A stretch of DNA of 28,577 bases, taken from assembly GCA_964387695.1 (NCBI GenBank), contig CAYLXI010000005.1:1-28577 (forward strand), in the 5' to 3' direction. This stretch comes from Thiosulfativibrio sp964387695. Its GTDB lineage: Bacteria > Pseudomonadota > Gammaproteobacteria > Thiomicrospirales > Thiomicrospiraceae. Position numbers and translations under genes: made by a program. Positions 14,350 through 22,930 of this stretch are shown piece after piece. The notes under the pieces are model-generated. The model was not told the origin of the DNA. It saw only the letters and a program-made list of their open reading frames with translations, and did not search any database. Numbering within the stretch: the first letter of the stretch is position 1; every line of letters starts with the position of its first letter.

Positions 14350-16431
14350 CTATAAACGAGAAATATCCGCTATTGCTAAAAACAACTGATAAATTTGCTT
14401 TAATAAAGCCAAGCGATTATTTTTAACCGCTTGATTATCTGACATGACCATAACACCATCAAAAAAATCATCGACAGGTTTATGAATTTTGGCTAATTGC
14501 GCCATAGCCGTGGTGTAATCTCGTTTTGCCATTAATTCACTAACAGATTCTCGTAAATCGTCTAAGGTTGCAAATAAAACTCTTTCGGCATCCTCTTCAA
14601 ACAAACTTGTCTCTACAGTATCGACAATATCATCTGAACTCTTTTTTAAGATATTAGCAATGCGTTTATTTGCTGCACTTAAGCTAACTGCTTCAGGCAT
14701 TTTGCTAAATTGCACGACTGCTGCAAGGCGTTTATCAAAATCTAAAGGGTGAGCAGGAAAGCATACTCTAACTGCCTCAAACTCTTCGGTTGATACACCT
14801 TTGTCTGCGTAATAAGACTTTAATCGACTAATTATAAAGCCGTAAATATTATTCACCAATTTACTGGTTATGGTGATAGATTCATGTAAATCTAGACTAA
14901 ACTTAATTAATAAGTGCAAATCCAAATCCAGCTCTGATTCAATAATAATACGCACTAATCCCAAGGCTGCACGCCTTAACCCAAAAGGATCTTTATCTCC
15001 TGTTGGCACTTGCCCTATGCCATAGATACCCGTAATGGTATCAAGCTTGTCGGCAATGGCAAGAGATTGCGACACTGCTGTTTTAGGCAGTGTATCACCT
15101 GAGAAACGCGGCTTATATTGTTCATCAATTGCCTCTGCAACGAGAGCATTTTCTTTTTGCTCTGTGGCGTAATAACGCCCCATAATGCCTTGCAAATCTG
15201 GAAACTCTCCTACCATTTCAGACATTAGGTCTGACTTGGATAACCTTGCCGCTCTCGTGGCAATTTCTGAAGCCACTCCCAAAGGTTTAGCTATTTTCAC
15301 CGTTAAACTTTCTAATCTTTCTACTTTATCAAACAAACTCCCCAGTTTTTGTTGAAAAATGACTTTTTTAAGTCGTGGTAAAAAATCATCTAAAGTATGC
15401 TTTCTATCTTGATCCCAAAAGAATTTAGCATCTGCTAGCCTTGGACGAATGACTCGCTCATTACCTTCTTTAACTGCCAGTGGATTTGAGCTAACAATAT
15501 TCGCAATGGTAATAAATTTTGACATTAACTTACCATGCCTATCTAAGACATGAAAGTATTTTTGATGACTTTTCATCGCTGAAATTAGAGCTTCGGCAGG
15601 AACAGATAAAAACACCTCATCAAAATCACCCTGCACAGCTTGAGGCCATTCATTAAGAGCGGTTACTTCTTCTAACAAGTCTTCGTCAATCACTGCCTCG
15701 CCCCCAAAAGAAGTGGCAATAGCCTTTACTTGTTGACGAATTAAACTTAACCGTTCTTCAAAACTTGCTACAACAAAACCTTGCGTACCTAACTTAAGCG
15801 AATAATTACCAGGCCTGGTAATTTTAATTCTTTCTGGCGCATGAAATCTATGCCCTTTCGTAAAATTACTGGCTTGGTGGCCTAATATATTTGCAGGCAC
15901 AATGCTTTCATCTAACAGCATTAAGACCCAATGCACAGGGCGAACAAATTCAATGTCTGATGACCCCCAGCGCATACGCTTAGGAATAGGGAGATTAGCT
16001 AATGACTTATTAACAATGCCTGGCAATAAATCTGCAACGGCTTGCCCCTTTTTTTCTTGATAGTACACCATCCAAGTGCCTTTGCTGGTCTCAATTTCTG
16101 ACAGCTCATCTGGACTCACTCCACACCCACGAGAAAAACCTTGCAAGGCTTTGCTAGGATTTCCTTCAACATCAAAAGCGGCTTTTTTTGCAGGACCTTT
16201 TTTCTCAATTATTTTATCAGCCTGCTGAGATTGCAAACCTTGAATCCTTACGGCTAATCTTCTAGGTGAGGCATAAACACCTACCTCTGCAAAGCTAATT
16301 TCAGCTTCTTCTAGCCCTAATTGAATACCAGAAGAAAATGCTTCTGACAGCATTTTAAGTGCTTTTGGGGGTAGCTCTTCCGTGCCAATTTCAACCAAGA
16401 AATCATGGGTTATATTAATTAATGAATTCAT
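14350..16431 (-). CDS. glyS: Glycyl-tRNA synthetase beta subunit
   Basis: GlyS is the tRNA-recognition subunit of the bacterial alpha2-beta2 glycyl-tRNA synthetase. The 693-residue length is near that of E. coli (689). The N-terminal FLVEIGTEELPPKAL is diagnostic. Further along are MRWGSSDIEFVRPVHWVL, SHQKYFHV, RLADAKFFWDQDR, KSDLMSEMVGEFPDLQGIMG and DPFGLRRAALG, with an anticodon-binding-like helical C-terminus (from about 560). Its ATG overlaps the glyQ stop in TAATG, so translation is coupled. A 20-bp copy of the palindrome lies inside it at 15804-15823 and encodes ITRPGN. Confidence 0.97.
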   Translation of the reverse strand: MNSLINITHDFLVEIGTEELPPKALKMLSEAFSSGIQLGLEEAEISFAEVGVYASPRRLAVRIQGLQSQQADKIIEKKGPAKKAAFDVEGNPSKALQGFSRGCGVSPDELSEIETSKGTWMVYYQEKKGQAVADLLPGIVNKSLANLPIPKRMRWGSSDIEFVRPVHWVLMLLDESIVPANILGHQASNFTKGHRFHAPERIKITRPGNYSLKLGTQGFVVASFEERLSLIRQQVKAIATSFGGEAVIDEDLLEEVTALNEWPQAVQGDFDEVFLSVPAEALISAMKSHQKYFHVLDRHGKLMSKFITIANIVSSNPLAVKEGNERVIRPRLADAKFFWDQDRKHTLDDFLPRLKKVIFQQKLGSLFDKVERLESLTVKIAKPLGVASEIATRAARLSKSDLMSEMVGEFPDLQGIMGRYYATEQKENALVAEAIDEQYKPRFSGDTLPKTAVSQSLAIADKLDTITGIYGIGQVPTGDKDPFGLRRAALGLVRIIIESELDLDLHLLIKFSLDLHESITITSKLVNNIYGFIISRLKSYYADKGVSTEEFEAVRVCFPAHPLDFDKRLAAVVQFSKMPEAVSLSAANKRIANILKKSSDDIVDTVETSLFEEDAERVLFATLDDLRESVSELMAKRDYTTAMAQLAKIHKPVDDFFDGVMVMSDNQAVKNNRLALLKQIYQLFLAIADISRL
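15804..15823. repeat. TTACCAGGCCTGGTAA palindrome inside glyS
   Basis: This is a perfect 20-bp palindrome, centred between 15813 and 15814, in the coding frame of glyS. It has the same 16-bp core as the copies at 2556 and 9159, with different flanking bases, so the core is the shared unit. Confidence 0.85.
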
Positions 16432-17345
16432 TATTTATTCCCTCCATCTTTAAGCAGCGGAAAGCCTAGTGTTTCTCTTCCTTCGTAATAAGATTGAGCG
16501 ATTTGTTTTGACATGGTACGCACTCTACCAATAAATCTGGCTCGTTCTGTCACCGAAATAGCATGACGAGCGTCTAACATATTAAAAGCATGCGAGGCTT
16601 TTAGAATTTGCTCATAAGCAGGCAAAGAAAGTTTATCTGCTACCAATGCTTTAAAGGCTTCTTCACATTCATCAAAAGTTCTAAATAAAACCTCAATATC
16701 TGCTTTTTCGAAATTATAAGTAGACATCTCTACTTCATTTTGATGAAACACATCACCATAGGTTATCTTGCCATCTGGCCCATTTACCCAGATTAAATCA
16801 TAAACAGAGTTAACCCCTTGCAGATACATAGCGATTCTTTCTAAGCCATAGGTAATTTCTCCAGTAACAGGGCGGCATTCTAGCCCTCCTACCTGTTGAA
16901 AATAGGTAAACTGGGTAACCTCCATGCCATTCATCCAAACTTCCCACCCCAAGCCCCAAGCTCCAAGAGTTGGAGACTCCCAATTGTCTTCAACAAAGCG
17001 AATATCATGTTCTAAAGGGTCTACGCCCAATCTTTGTAAAGATTCAAGATACAACTCTTGAATATTATCAGGCGAAGGCTTAAGCATCACCTGAAATTGG
17101 TAATAATGTTGCAAACGGTTAGGGTTTTCGCCATAGCGACCATCGGTAGGGCGCCGACAAGGCTGAACATAAGCCGCTCTCCAAGGTTCCGGGCCAATAG
17201 AGCGTAAAAAAGTGGCTGGATGAAAAGTACCTGCCCCCATTTCATTATCATAAGGCTGTAAAACCACACAGCCTTGCTCTGCCCAAAACTCTTGTAAGGT
17301 TTGAATTAAGCCCTGAAAAGTTGAAATCCCTGTCGCATCGCTCAT
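16431..17345 (-). CDS. glyQ: Glycyl-tRNA synthetase alpha subunit
   Basis: GlyQ is the catalytic subunit that activates glycine and forms the heterotetramer with GlyS. The 304-residue length matches E. coli (303). Visible signature stretches are FQGLIQTLQEFWAEQGC, QPYDNEMGAGTFHPATFLR, AYVQPCRRPTDGRYGENPNR, WGLGWEVWMNGMEVTQF and TGEITYGLERIAMYLQG (class II motif 3). AAGGG precedes the ATG. It is divergent from tusA across 143 bp and should head the glyQ-glyS-gmhB-plsC operon. Confidence 0.98.
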   Translation of the reverse strand: MSDATGISTFQGLIQTLQEFWAEQGCVVLQPYDNEMGAGTFHPATFLRSIGPEPWRAAYVQPCRRPTDGRYGENPNRLQHYYQFQVMLKPSPDNIQELYLESLQRLGVDPLEHDIRFVEDNWESPTLGAWGLGWEVWMNGMEVTQFTYFQQVGGLECRPVTGEITYGLERIAMYLQGVNSVYDLIWVNGPDGKITYGDVFHQNEVEMSTYNFEKADIEVLFRTFDECEEAFKALVADKLSLPAYEQILKASHAFNMLDARHAISVTERARFIGRVRTMSKQIAQSYYEGRETLGFPLLKDGGNK

Positions 17346-17488
17346 GCCATTTTTCCCTTAAGGTAAAAACTTTTCCTATAACCCTTTCTTAGCATTTTAA
17401 ACCTTGTCTCGCTTGGGGTGCTAAAATAAGTATTTGAGTATAAAGTTTGATAAAATTTGCGAAATTATAGCAACTTTAGGAGTACATC

Positions 17489-17731
17489 ATGCCACAAGAT
17501 TCACAGCAAAGCACCTATATTGATGCAAAAGGGCTGAAATGCCCTATGCCCGTGATTAAACTACAGCAAAGTGTTAGAAATCTTCCTCCAGCAAGCTTAA
17601 TTACCATTGATTGCAGCGACAAATCCACCGAAAAAGATATTGCCAGTTGGTGCAAGGTAAATAAACATATTTTACAATCCGTAACATCATGTGATTTTGG
17701 CTTAAAAATCGTGATTTTAAGTAAGGGTTAA
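17489..17731 (+). CDS. tusA: Sulfurtransferase TusA family protein
   Basis: This 80-residue SirA/TusA-fold protein has the persulfide cysteine Cys18 in DAKGLKCPMPVIKL, the family's CPxP motif. TusA relays sulfur from IscS to TusBCD for tRNA 2-thiouridine synthesis. In sulfur oxidisers paralogues also carry sulfane sulfur in the cytoplasm; nothing here decides between these roles. The C-terminal half contains STEKDIASWCKVNKH, typical of the family. A strong AGGAG precedes the ATG. It is followed after 25 bp by a peptidase gene that seems to have its own promoter. Confidence 0.88.
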   Translation: MPQDSQQSTYIDAKGLKCPMPVIKLQQSVRNLPPASLITIDCSDKSTEKDIASWCKVNKHILQSVTSCDFGLKIVILSKG

Positions 17732-17740
17732 ATATATTTT

Positions 17741-17749
17741 TGGTATAAT
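17741..17749 (+). promoter_or_regulatory. Extended -10 promoter abutting the M23 peptidase start
   Basis: TGGTATAAT is an extended -10 element (TG-N-TATAAT). Its last base lies seven bases before the A of the ATG at 17757, where transcription would be expected to begin. No Shine-Dalgarno is visible. The arrangement predicts a leaderless mRNA. Confidence 0.5.
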
Positions 17750-17756
17750 AATTCCT

Positions 17757-19070
17757 ATGAAGCAACTGAAACAACCTTTACCCTATTTAAAAATAACCTT
17801 ATTTATAGCCCTTCTATTTTCTATTAGCACTCTGGGATTGCTCTTCGCTGGGCAAACAGATCATGCTACTTCAGAAAAAAAAACAACCACTCTTCCTCTG
17901 CCTGAAATAACTGCCCAAGCCCTAGAAAACAATAAAAGCAAGCAAATAAAAACAGAAGAGCATTTAAATAAACACCAAATAACCATTAAGCCCAACGATT
18001 CTTTGTCAGTCGTGCTTAGCCGCCTAAACATAAAAAACCGCATATCTTTTCAAATAGAGTCTCACCCAAAAAGTGATTTAGTTACTCGGTTAAAAGCGGG
18101 CGACCAGCTATATATTTGGACAGATCAAAACAATCAATTACAAAGAATTGTTTACCCTAAAACTTCACAAATTCATCATGAAGTTTTACGCACCGAAGAA
18201 GGGTTTAATATTCAAAAAATAGAACACCCTGTAGAAATTAACATTGTCAGCACCTATGGCATTATTAAGGACTCTTTTTATCTAAGCGGTAAACGAGCAG
18301 GCCTTAACTCAAAAACCATTATGGATTTAGCTGATATTTTTGCTTGGGAAATTGATTTTATTCGCCAGATAAGAGATGGCAACCGCTTTAAAGTCATTTA
18401 TGAACAAAAATTTATCAATGGCAACTATATTGGCAATGGTAAAATTTTAGCTGCTAAAATAATAACATCGGGTAATCAAGTGCATACTGCATTCTTACTC
18501 AGAGATAAAAACAATAAAAAAATAGGCTACTTTGATGCCAAGAATAGAAACCTTAAAAAAGCTTTTTTACGCAACCCTTTAGATATTGTACGCATTACCT
18601 CTGGATTTAACCCTAGACGATTTCATCCTGTATTAAAAAAATATAGAGCTCATAGAGGAATAGACTACGCTGCTCCAATTGGCACGCCTATTAGAGCTAC
18701 AGGAGACGGTAAAATTATTAGACGCTATTATGACAGAGGTTTTGGTAATGTAATTTTCATTCAACATGCCAATAAAATTACCACTGTTTATGGTCATATG
18801 TCTAAATTTGGCCCCTATAAAAAAGGGCAAAGAGTTAGGCAAGGCACAATAATAGGTTATGTTGGTAACACTGGGCTCTCTACAGGACCTCATTTACATT
18901 ATGAATTTCGTATAGATGGCAAACATGTTGATCCTCTAACAGTAGAATTTGCCTCGGCAGAACCCGTACCAAAACAATATTTAGCACAATTTGAAAGAAA
19001 ATATTCTTTAATGATGGCAAAAATGAGCCGACTCTCTCCTGAAACTCAACTTGCAAGAAATTTTGAATAA
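17757..19070 (+). CDS. M23 family murein endopeptidase (MepM-like)
   Basis: This 437-residue envelope zinc peptidase is predicted to cut peptidoglycan cross-links during growth. An N-terminal membrane anchor spans about residues 12-31. A LysM/OapA-like domain (about 72-128: ITIKPNDSLSVVLSRL, LKAGDQLYIW) and an intermediate Csd3-like domain (about 155-225) follow. The C-terminal LytM/M23 domain (about 270-400) has the zinc ligands HRGID (His299, Asp303) and HLHYEF (His379, His381) plus VYGHMS. All expected metal ligands are present, so it is likely active. The domain order is that of E. coli MepM/YebA. It overlaps the start of anmK, the usual gammaproteobacterial neighbour, which recycles cell-wall sugar. 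Confidence 0.9.
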   Translation: MKQLKQPLPYLKITLFIALLFSISTLGLLFAGQTDHATSEKKTTTLPLPEITAQALENNKSKQIKTEEHLNKHQITIKPNDSLSVVLSRLNIKNRISFQIESHPKSDLVTRLKAGDQLYIWTDQNNQLQRIVYPKTSQIHHEVLRTEEGFNIQKIEHPVEINIVSTYGIIKDSFYLSGKRAGLNSKTIMDLADIFAWEIDFIRQIRDGNRFKVIYEQKFINGNYIGNGKILAAKIITSGNQVHTAFLLRDKNNKKIGYFDAKNRNLKKAFLRNPLDIVRITSGFNPRRFHPVLKKYRAHRGIDYAAPIGTPIRATGDGKIIRRYYDRGFGNVIFIQHANKITTVYGHMSKFGPYKKGQRVRQGTIIGYVGNTGLSTGPHLHYEFRIDGKHVDPLTVEFASAEPVPKQYLAQFERKYSLMMAKMSRLSPETQLARNFE

Positions 19071-20184
19071 AGATATTAAACCCAACTATTATATTGGAAT
19101 CATGTCAGGAACCAGCTTAGATGGCGTGGATGCTGCTTTAGTTGAAATAAAACATCAACAGCTTAAACTAAAATCTTTTCTAACTTTTCCAATAGAAGAA
19201 CGCCTTACCCAGCAACTGTTGCTGCTTAACTCTCAAGCAAATATTAGCCTATCATCTTTAAGCCAGTTAGAACATGACATGGCACAAAATTTTATTCGTG
19301 CCACTAAAGCTCTACTAACAAAAAACAACCTTAACGCCAAAGATATTCAAGTCATAGGCAGTCATGGGCAAACTATTTTTCATGACGCTAAAATACCCAT
19401 GAGCTTACAAATTGGACATCCCGCTTTTATTGCCAAACAAACAGGCATTCCAACGGTGGCAGACTTTAGAGTGGATGACATGGCTTTAGGCGGTCAAGGA
19501 GCACCCCTTGCACCTGCATTTCACGCTAAACTATTTCAAAATAATACAAATAGAGTTTTAGTAAATATTGGAGGCATTGCCAACCTAAGCTTTCTGCCAA
19601 AAAACAATTCTAATCAAGTGGTTACCGGGCTTGATACTGGCCCTGGCAACGCCTTAATGGACGAATGGTGTCAAACACACTTTAACCGACCTTATGATAA
19701 AGATGGCATAATAGCCCTATCAGCACAAGTAAATAAAGACCTCTTAAACCTGCTTCTTAAGCACCCATATTTTAAGCAACGAGCTCCAAAAAGTACAGGA
19801 AGAGAGACCTTTAACCTTCAGTGGTTAAATCAGCAAATTAACTTACTTGGCAAGTTTTGCACAACACAATCCATACTCGCAACCCTAACACAGCTTACAG
19901 CAACCACGATTGCAAACGACATAAAACAACATAAAATTCACTTTGAAGAAGTGTTAATTTGTGGAGGTGGAGCTAAAAACTTATCTCTTTTCACAAGAAT
20001 ACAAGCAGAACTTTCTAGCTCTAAAGTGATGGTAACAGACACCATTGGAATCAATGGCGATGCCATTGAAGCGATGATGTGTGCCTGGCTAGCAGAGCAA
20101 AGAACATTAAAAAACCCTATAAACCTACAACATATTACAGGTGCTAAAAAAACAGGAATTTTAGGAGGAATCTGGCTCCCCTAA
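19051..20184 (+). CDS. anmK: Anhydro-N-acetylmuramic acid kinase
   Basis: AnmK phosphorylates and opens 1,6-anhydro-MurNAc released by cell-wall turnover, giving MurNAc-6-phosphate. The protein is about 377 residues. Motifs are YIGIMSGTSLDGVDA, IGSHGQTIFH, ADFRVDDMALGGQGAPLAP, VNIGGIANLSFL, GLDTGPGNALMDEWC with the catalytic Asp, and ICGGGAKNLSL. No ATG precedes the conserved GIMSGTS motif. The start must be a TTG, at 19051 (used here) or 19063; both overlap the M23 gene. Coupling to the upstream peptidase is therefore likely and fits a shared role in murein turnover. Its stop is 4 bp from that of the convergent citrate synthase gene. Confidence 0.93.
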   Translation: MQEILNKDIKPNYYIGIMSGTSLDGVDAALVEIKHQQLKLKSFLTFPIEERLTQQLLLLNSQANISLSSLSQLEHDMAQNFIRATKALLTKNNLNAKDIQVIGSHGQTIFHDAKIPMSLQIGHPAFIAKQTGIPTVADFRVDDMALGGQGAPLAPAFHAKLFQNNTNRVLVNIGGIANLSFLPKNNSNQVVTGLDTGPGNALMDEWCQTHFNRPYDKDGIIALSAQVNKDLLNLLLKHPYFKQRAPKSTGRETFNLQWLNQQINLLGKFCTTQSILATLTQLTATTIANDIKQHKIHFEEVLICGGGAKNLSLFTRIQAELSSSKVMVTDTIGINGDAIEAMMCAWLAEQRTLKNPINLQHITGAKKTGILGGIWLP

Positions 20185-20188
20185 AGCT

Positions 20189-21367
20189 TTATAAACCTCC
20201 ACAGGCTTTATATTCTGCGCCGCGCTTCTCAACAGGCAAATAGCAAGAGTTTCCAGACCCTTTATAAATTTGAGTTGGGCGAAATATTTTATTATCTTGT
20301 AGCTGCTCACGCCAATGCGCCATCCAACCAGCTGAGCGGGCAACTGCAAAAATAGGGGTAAATAGCCCTGAATCAAAGCCCATTTCTTTATAAAGAATGC
20401 CCGAATAAAAATCAACATTTGGATAAACGCCTTTATCCCCAAGCAACTCCTCACAAACTTTCTCTACCTCTAAAGCCGTCTCAAACGCTATGCTTAAGTT
20501 GCCCGACTTTTTATCAAGCAATTCGTTAGATAATTGTTGCAAAATCTTAGCTCTAGGGTCTTTGGTTTTATATTCTCTATGCCCCATTCCCCAAATAACT
20601 TTCTTTTTAGCCAATCTTTTTTCAATATAAGCACGAGCATTTTTTGGAGAACCGATCGTTTCTAACATTTCAATAACCTTCTGATTTGCCCCTCCATGCA
20701 AAGGCCCAGAAAGAGAAGCTATGGCAGAAGCAATAACCGAGCAAGGGTTAGCTAAAGTAGAGCCTGCCACCATTGTAGTAAAGGTTGAGGCATTAATGGT
20801 ATGCTCTGCGTGTAAAATTAAAATTGCATCTAACAAGCGAGACCAAACCTTATCTGGCTCTTCACCCGTTACCATGTATAAAAAATTTTCGGCATAGTTT
20901 AAATCTTTGCGCGGTTCAATGGGATCATAACCATTACGCATATGTTCCCACATAGCAACCAAAGTTCCCATGTGGGCTATAATATTAACCGTAACATCAT
21001 TAATATATTCTTGGTTTTCTGTTCCTCCCTTCATATACTCTGTACTAGGGTAAAAACTTGCCAAGCTCGCCACCACCACTTGCAACATATGCATCGGATG
21101 AGTAGTGGTTGGCAAATTTTTCATAATCTCACGAATGTTATACTTTACCCGTCGAGAATTGCGAAGTTTTTTATCAAAGATTTCCAGCTCTTTTTTGGTA
21201 GGTAAATCGCCAAACAAAAGTAGTAAGGTCGTTTCTTCAAAAGAAGAATATTGTGCCAGCTCGGTAATATCATAACCTCGGTAAGACAAAATACCCTTTT
21301 GTCCGTCGATATGAGAAATTTTAGATTCTGTAGCAGGAACACCTGCTAAACCGGGAATATATTGCAT
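20189..21367 (-). CDS. gltA: Citrate synthase, short (dimeric) type
   Basis: This enzyme condenses acetyl-CoA with oxaloacetate. The 392-residue protein has LHAEHTINAST, SGPLHGGANQKV with an active-site His, GMGHREYKTKDPRAKIL with the oxaloacetate-binding His, and YPNVDFYSGILY with the catalytic Asp. It lacks the N-terminal beta domain of the hexameric, NADH-inhibited GltA usual in gammaproteobacteria (about 428 residues) and resembles the shorter type of Gram-positives and 2-methylcitrate synthases. 2-Methylcitrate synthase is a possible alternative, but no prp gene is nearby. AGAGAG precedes the ATG. It lies 12 bp after erpA, so the two are probably co-transcribed. Confidence 0.88.
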   Translation of the reverse strand: MQYIPGLAGVPATESKISHIDGQKGILSYRGYDITELAQYSSFEETTLLLLFGDLPTKKELEIFDKKLRNSRRVKYNIREIMKNLPTTTHPMHMLQVVVASLASFYPSTEYMKGGTENQEYINDVTVNIIAHMGTLVAMWEHMRNGYDPIEPRKDLNYAENFLYMVTGEEPDKVWSRLLDAILILHAEHTINASTFTTMVAGSTLANPCSVIASAIASLSGPLHGGANQKVIEMLETIGSPKNARAYIEKRLAKKKVIWGMGHREYKTKDPRAKILQQLSNELLDKKSGNLSIAFETALEVEKVCEELLGDKGVYPNVDFYSGILYKEMGFDSGLFTPIFAVARSAGWMAHWREQLQDNKIFRPTQIYKGSGNSCYLPVEKRGAEYKACGGL

Positions 21368-21379
21368 AACTCTCTCTTT

Positions 21380-21721
21380 TTAAACACTAAATGAAGAACC
21401 ACAACCACAAGTTGTAGAAGCGTTAGGGTTTTCTATCACAAATCTTGCACCTTGCAAATCTTCAAGGTAGTCAATTTTTGCCCCCATTAAATACTGAAAA
21501 CTCATAGGGTCAATTAACAGACTAACGCCATTTCTTTCAACCTTAGTATCATCTTCTGCTTGTTCTTCATCAAAAGTAAACCCATACTGAAACCCAGAGC
21601 AACCTCCACCAGTAATATAAACCCGCAATTTAAGCTCAGGATTCCCTTCATCATCAATTAAACCGCTTACCTTATTAGCGGCCGATTCCGTAAAATTAAC
21701 GGGGGTTGGCATTTCAGACAT
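21380..21721 (-). CDS. erpA: Iron-sulfur cluster insertion protein ErpA
   Basis: ErpA is an A-type carrier that delivers Fe-S clusters to apoproteins such as IspG and IspH. The 113-residue length is typical. The three cluster cysteines are present: one in TGGGCSGFQYGFTFDE and two in CGCGSSF near the C-terminus. FTESAANKVSGLI at the N-terminus and NPNASTTCGCGSSF are ErpA-like. A promoter candidate (21759-21788) lies upstream. It is followed by a citrate synthase gene, whereas erpA sits next to anmK in Pseudomonas, so citrate synthase may have been inserted in this lineage. Confidence 0.95.
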   Translation of the reverse strand: MSEMPTPVNFTESAANKVSGLIDDEGNPELKLRVYITGGGCSGFQYGFTFDEEQAEDDTKVERNGVSLLIDPMSFQYLMGAKIDYLEDLQGARFVIENPNASTTCGCGSSFSV

Positions 21722-21758
21722 AACTCACCTAATTATTCCAATAACTTTTAAAGATACC

Positions 21759-21788
21759 ATTTTAACATCTAACAAAATTTTCTGTAAA
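21759..21788 (-). promoter_or_regulatory. Putative sigma-70 promoter of erpA-gltA
   Basis: On the minus strand TTTACA (21783-21788) is separated by 18 bp from TAAAAT (21759-21764), each matching five of six consensus bases. It lies 38 bp before the erpA ATG and just downstream of repeat copy B. Confidence 0.55.
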
Positions 21789-21801
21789 ATTCATTAACCT
21801 A

Positions 21802-21860
21802 CCAAATCTCTACTTAGAAACTGGGGATAGAGTGCTAGAGATTGTTTGCTAGGGATTTGG
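21802..21860. repeat. MITE-like non-coding element, copy B (59 bp)
   Basis: It begins CCAAATCTCTACTTAG and ends GCTAGGGATTTGG, with the ends inverted (CCAAATCTCTA against CCAAATCCCTA). About 50 bases align with the left part of copy A at roughly 70% identity. It fills the argC-erpA spacer and ends two bases from the argC stop codon. No convincing target duplication is visible. Confidence 0.6.
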
Positions 21861-21862
21861 AA

Positions 21863-22906
21863 TTAAGGTAATAAAGCAACCTGCTTTAAACCTGTGTCTT
21901 CAGGCAGACTAAACATGATATTCATGTTTTGAATAGCTTGACCCGACGCTCCTTTTACTAGGTTATCTATCACTGATGTTACAACAACCTGGTTAGTTCC
22001 TTCTGGACGATAAACTGCCATACGACACATATTTGAACCTTTAACCATTCTTGTTTCTGGTAAACTTCCTGCTGGCATGACATCAACAAAAGGCTCATTA
22101 GCATAAGCTTCTTCAAAAATCTGTTGCAATTCAAATTGAGACTTATCCTCAATTAAAGTTGCATAAATGGTGGATTCCATGCCTCTAATCATTGGTAAAA
22201 GATGAGGCACAAAAGTTAATCCAATTTTTTGCCCTGTTTGCTCTGTAAACTTCTCTGTCATTTCTGGTAAATGTCTATGGCCTGCAACGCTATATGCTTT
22301 AAAGCTTTCACTCATTTCTGCCGCTAGCATGGTAACATTTGCTCCCTTACCTGCCCCACTTACTCCAGACTTTCCATCGGCAATAATTGAATCTGTTTTC
22401 ACTAGACCTGAGTTTAATAAAGGCAACAAACCTAATAAAATACTGGTTGGGTAACAACCAGGGTTGGCGATGACTTTAGCTGATTTTATTTTCTCTCGAT
22501 AATATTCTGGCAGACCATAAACCACATGATTCATTAAGTCTTTAGCTGTATGCTCCATTCCATACCATTTTTTCCATATTTTTAGGTCTTCTATACGAAA
22601 ATCAGCGGCTAAATCTATTACTTTAACGCCGTGCTTTAACAAATTTGCTGTCATGCTCATGGCAACACCGTGAGGTGTGGCAAAAAACACTACATCACAT
22701 TGTTTTAGCTGTTCAACATCGGGCATTGAAAACTTTAAGTCATAAATACCGCGTAAATTAGGGTACATATCTGCAACAGCAACCCCTGCTTCGCTTCGTG
22801 AAGTAATCATAATAATTTCTGCTAAAGAATGGCTCGCAAGCAGCCTCAGTAGCTCAACCCCTGTATAACCCGTTCCACCTACAATTCCAATTTTTACTTT
22901 ATTCAT
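21863..22906 (-). CDS. argC: N-acetyl-gamma-glutamyl-phosphate reductase
   Basis: ArgC reduces N-acetylglutamyl-phosphate to the semialdehyde in arginine synthesis, using NADPH. The 347-residue type-1 protein opens with VGIVGGTGYTGVELLRLL (dinucleotide binding). The catalytic Cys is in ANPGCYPTS, and HRHLPEM contains the catalytic His. FVPHLLPMIRGM and GSNMCRMAVY are typical of the family. It lies between the groEL terminator and erpA. The upstream 54 bp contain the degenerate palindrome at 22931-22952, which could act as an operator. Confidence 0.96.
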   Translation of the reverse strand: MNKVKIGIVGGTGYTGVELLRLLASHSLAEIIMITSRSEAGVAVADMYPNLRGIYDLKFSMPDVEQLKQCDVVFFATPHGVAMSMTANLLKHGVKVIDLAADFRIEDLKIWKKWYGMEHTAKDLMNHVVYGLPEYYREKIKSAKVIANPGCYPTSILLGLLPLLNSGLVKTDSIIADGKSGVSGAGKGANVTMLAAEMSESFKAYSVAGHRHLPEMTEKFTEQTGQKIGLTFVPHLLPMIRGMESTIYATLIEDKSQFELQQIFEEAYANEPFVDVMPAGSLPETRMVKGSNMCRMAVYRPEGTNQVVVTSVIDNLVKGASGQAIQNMNIMFSLPEDTGLKQVALLP

Positions 22907-22930
22907 GTTTTTCTCAAATATCTTAATTTG

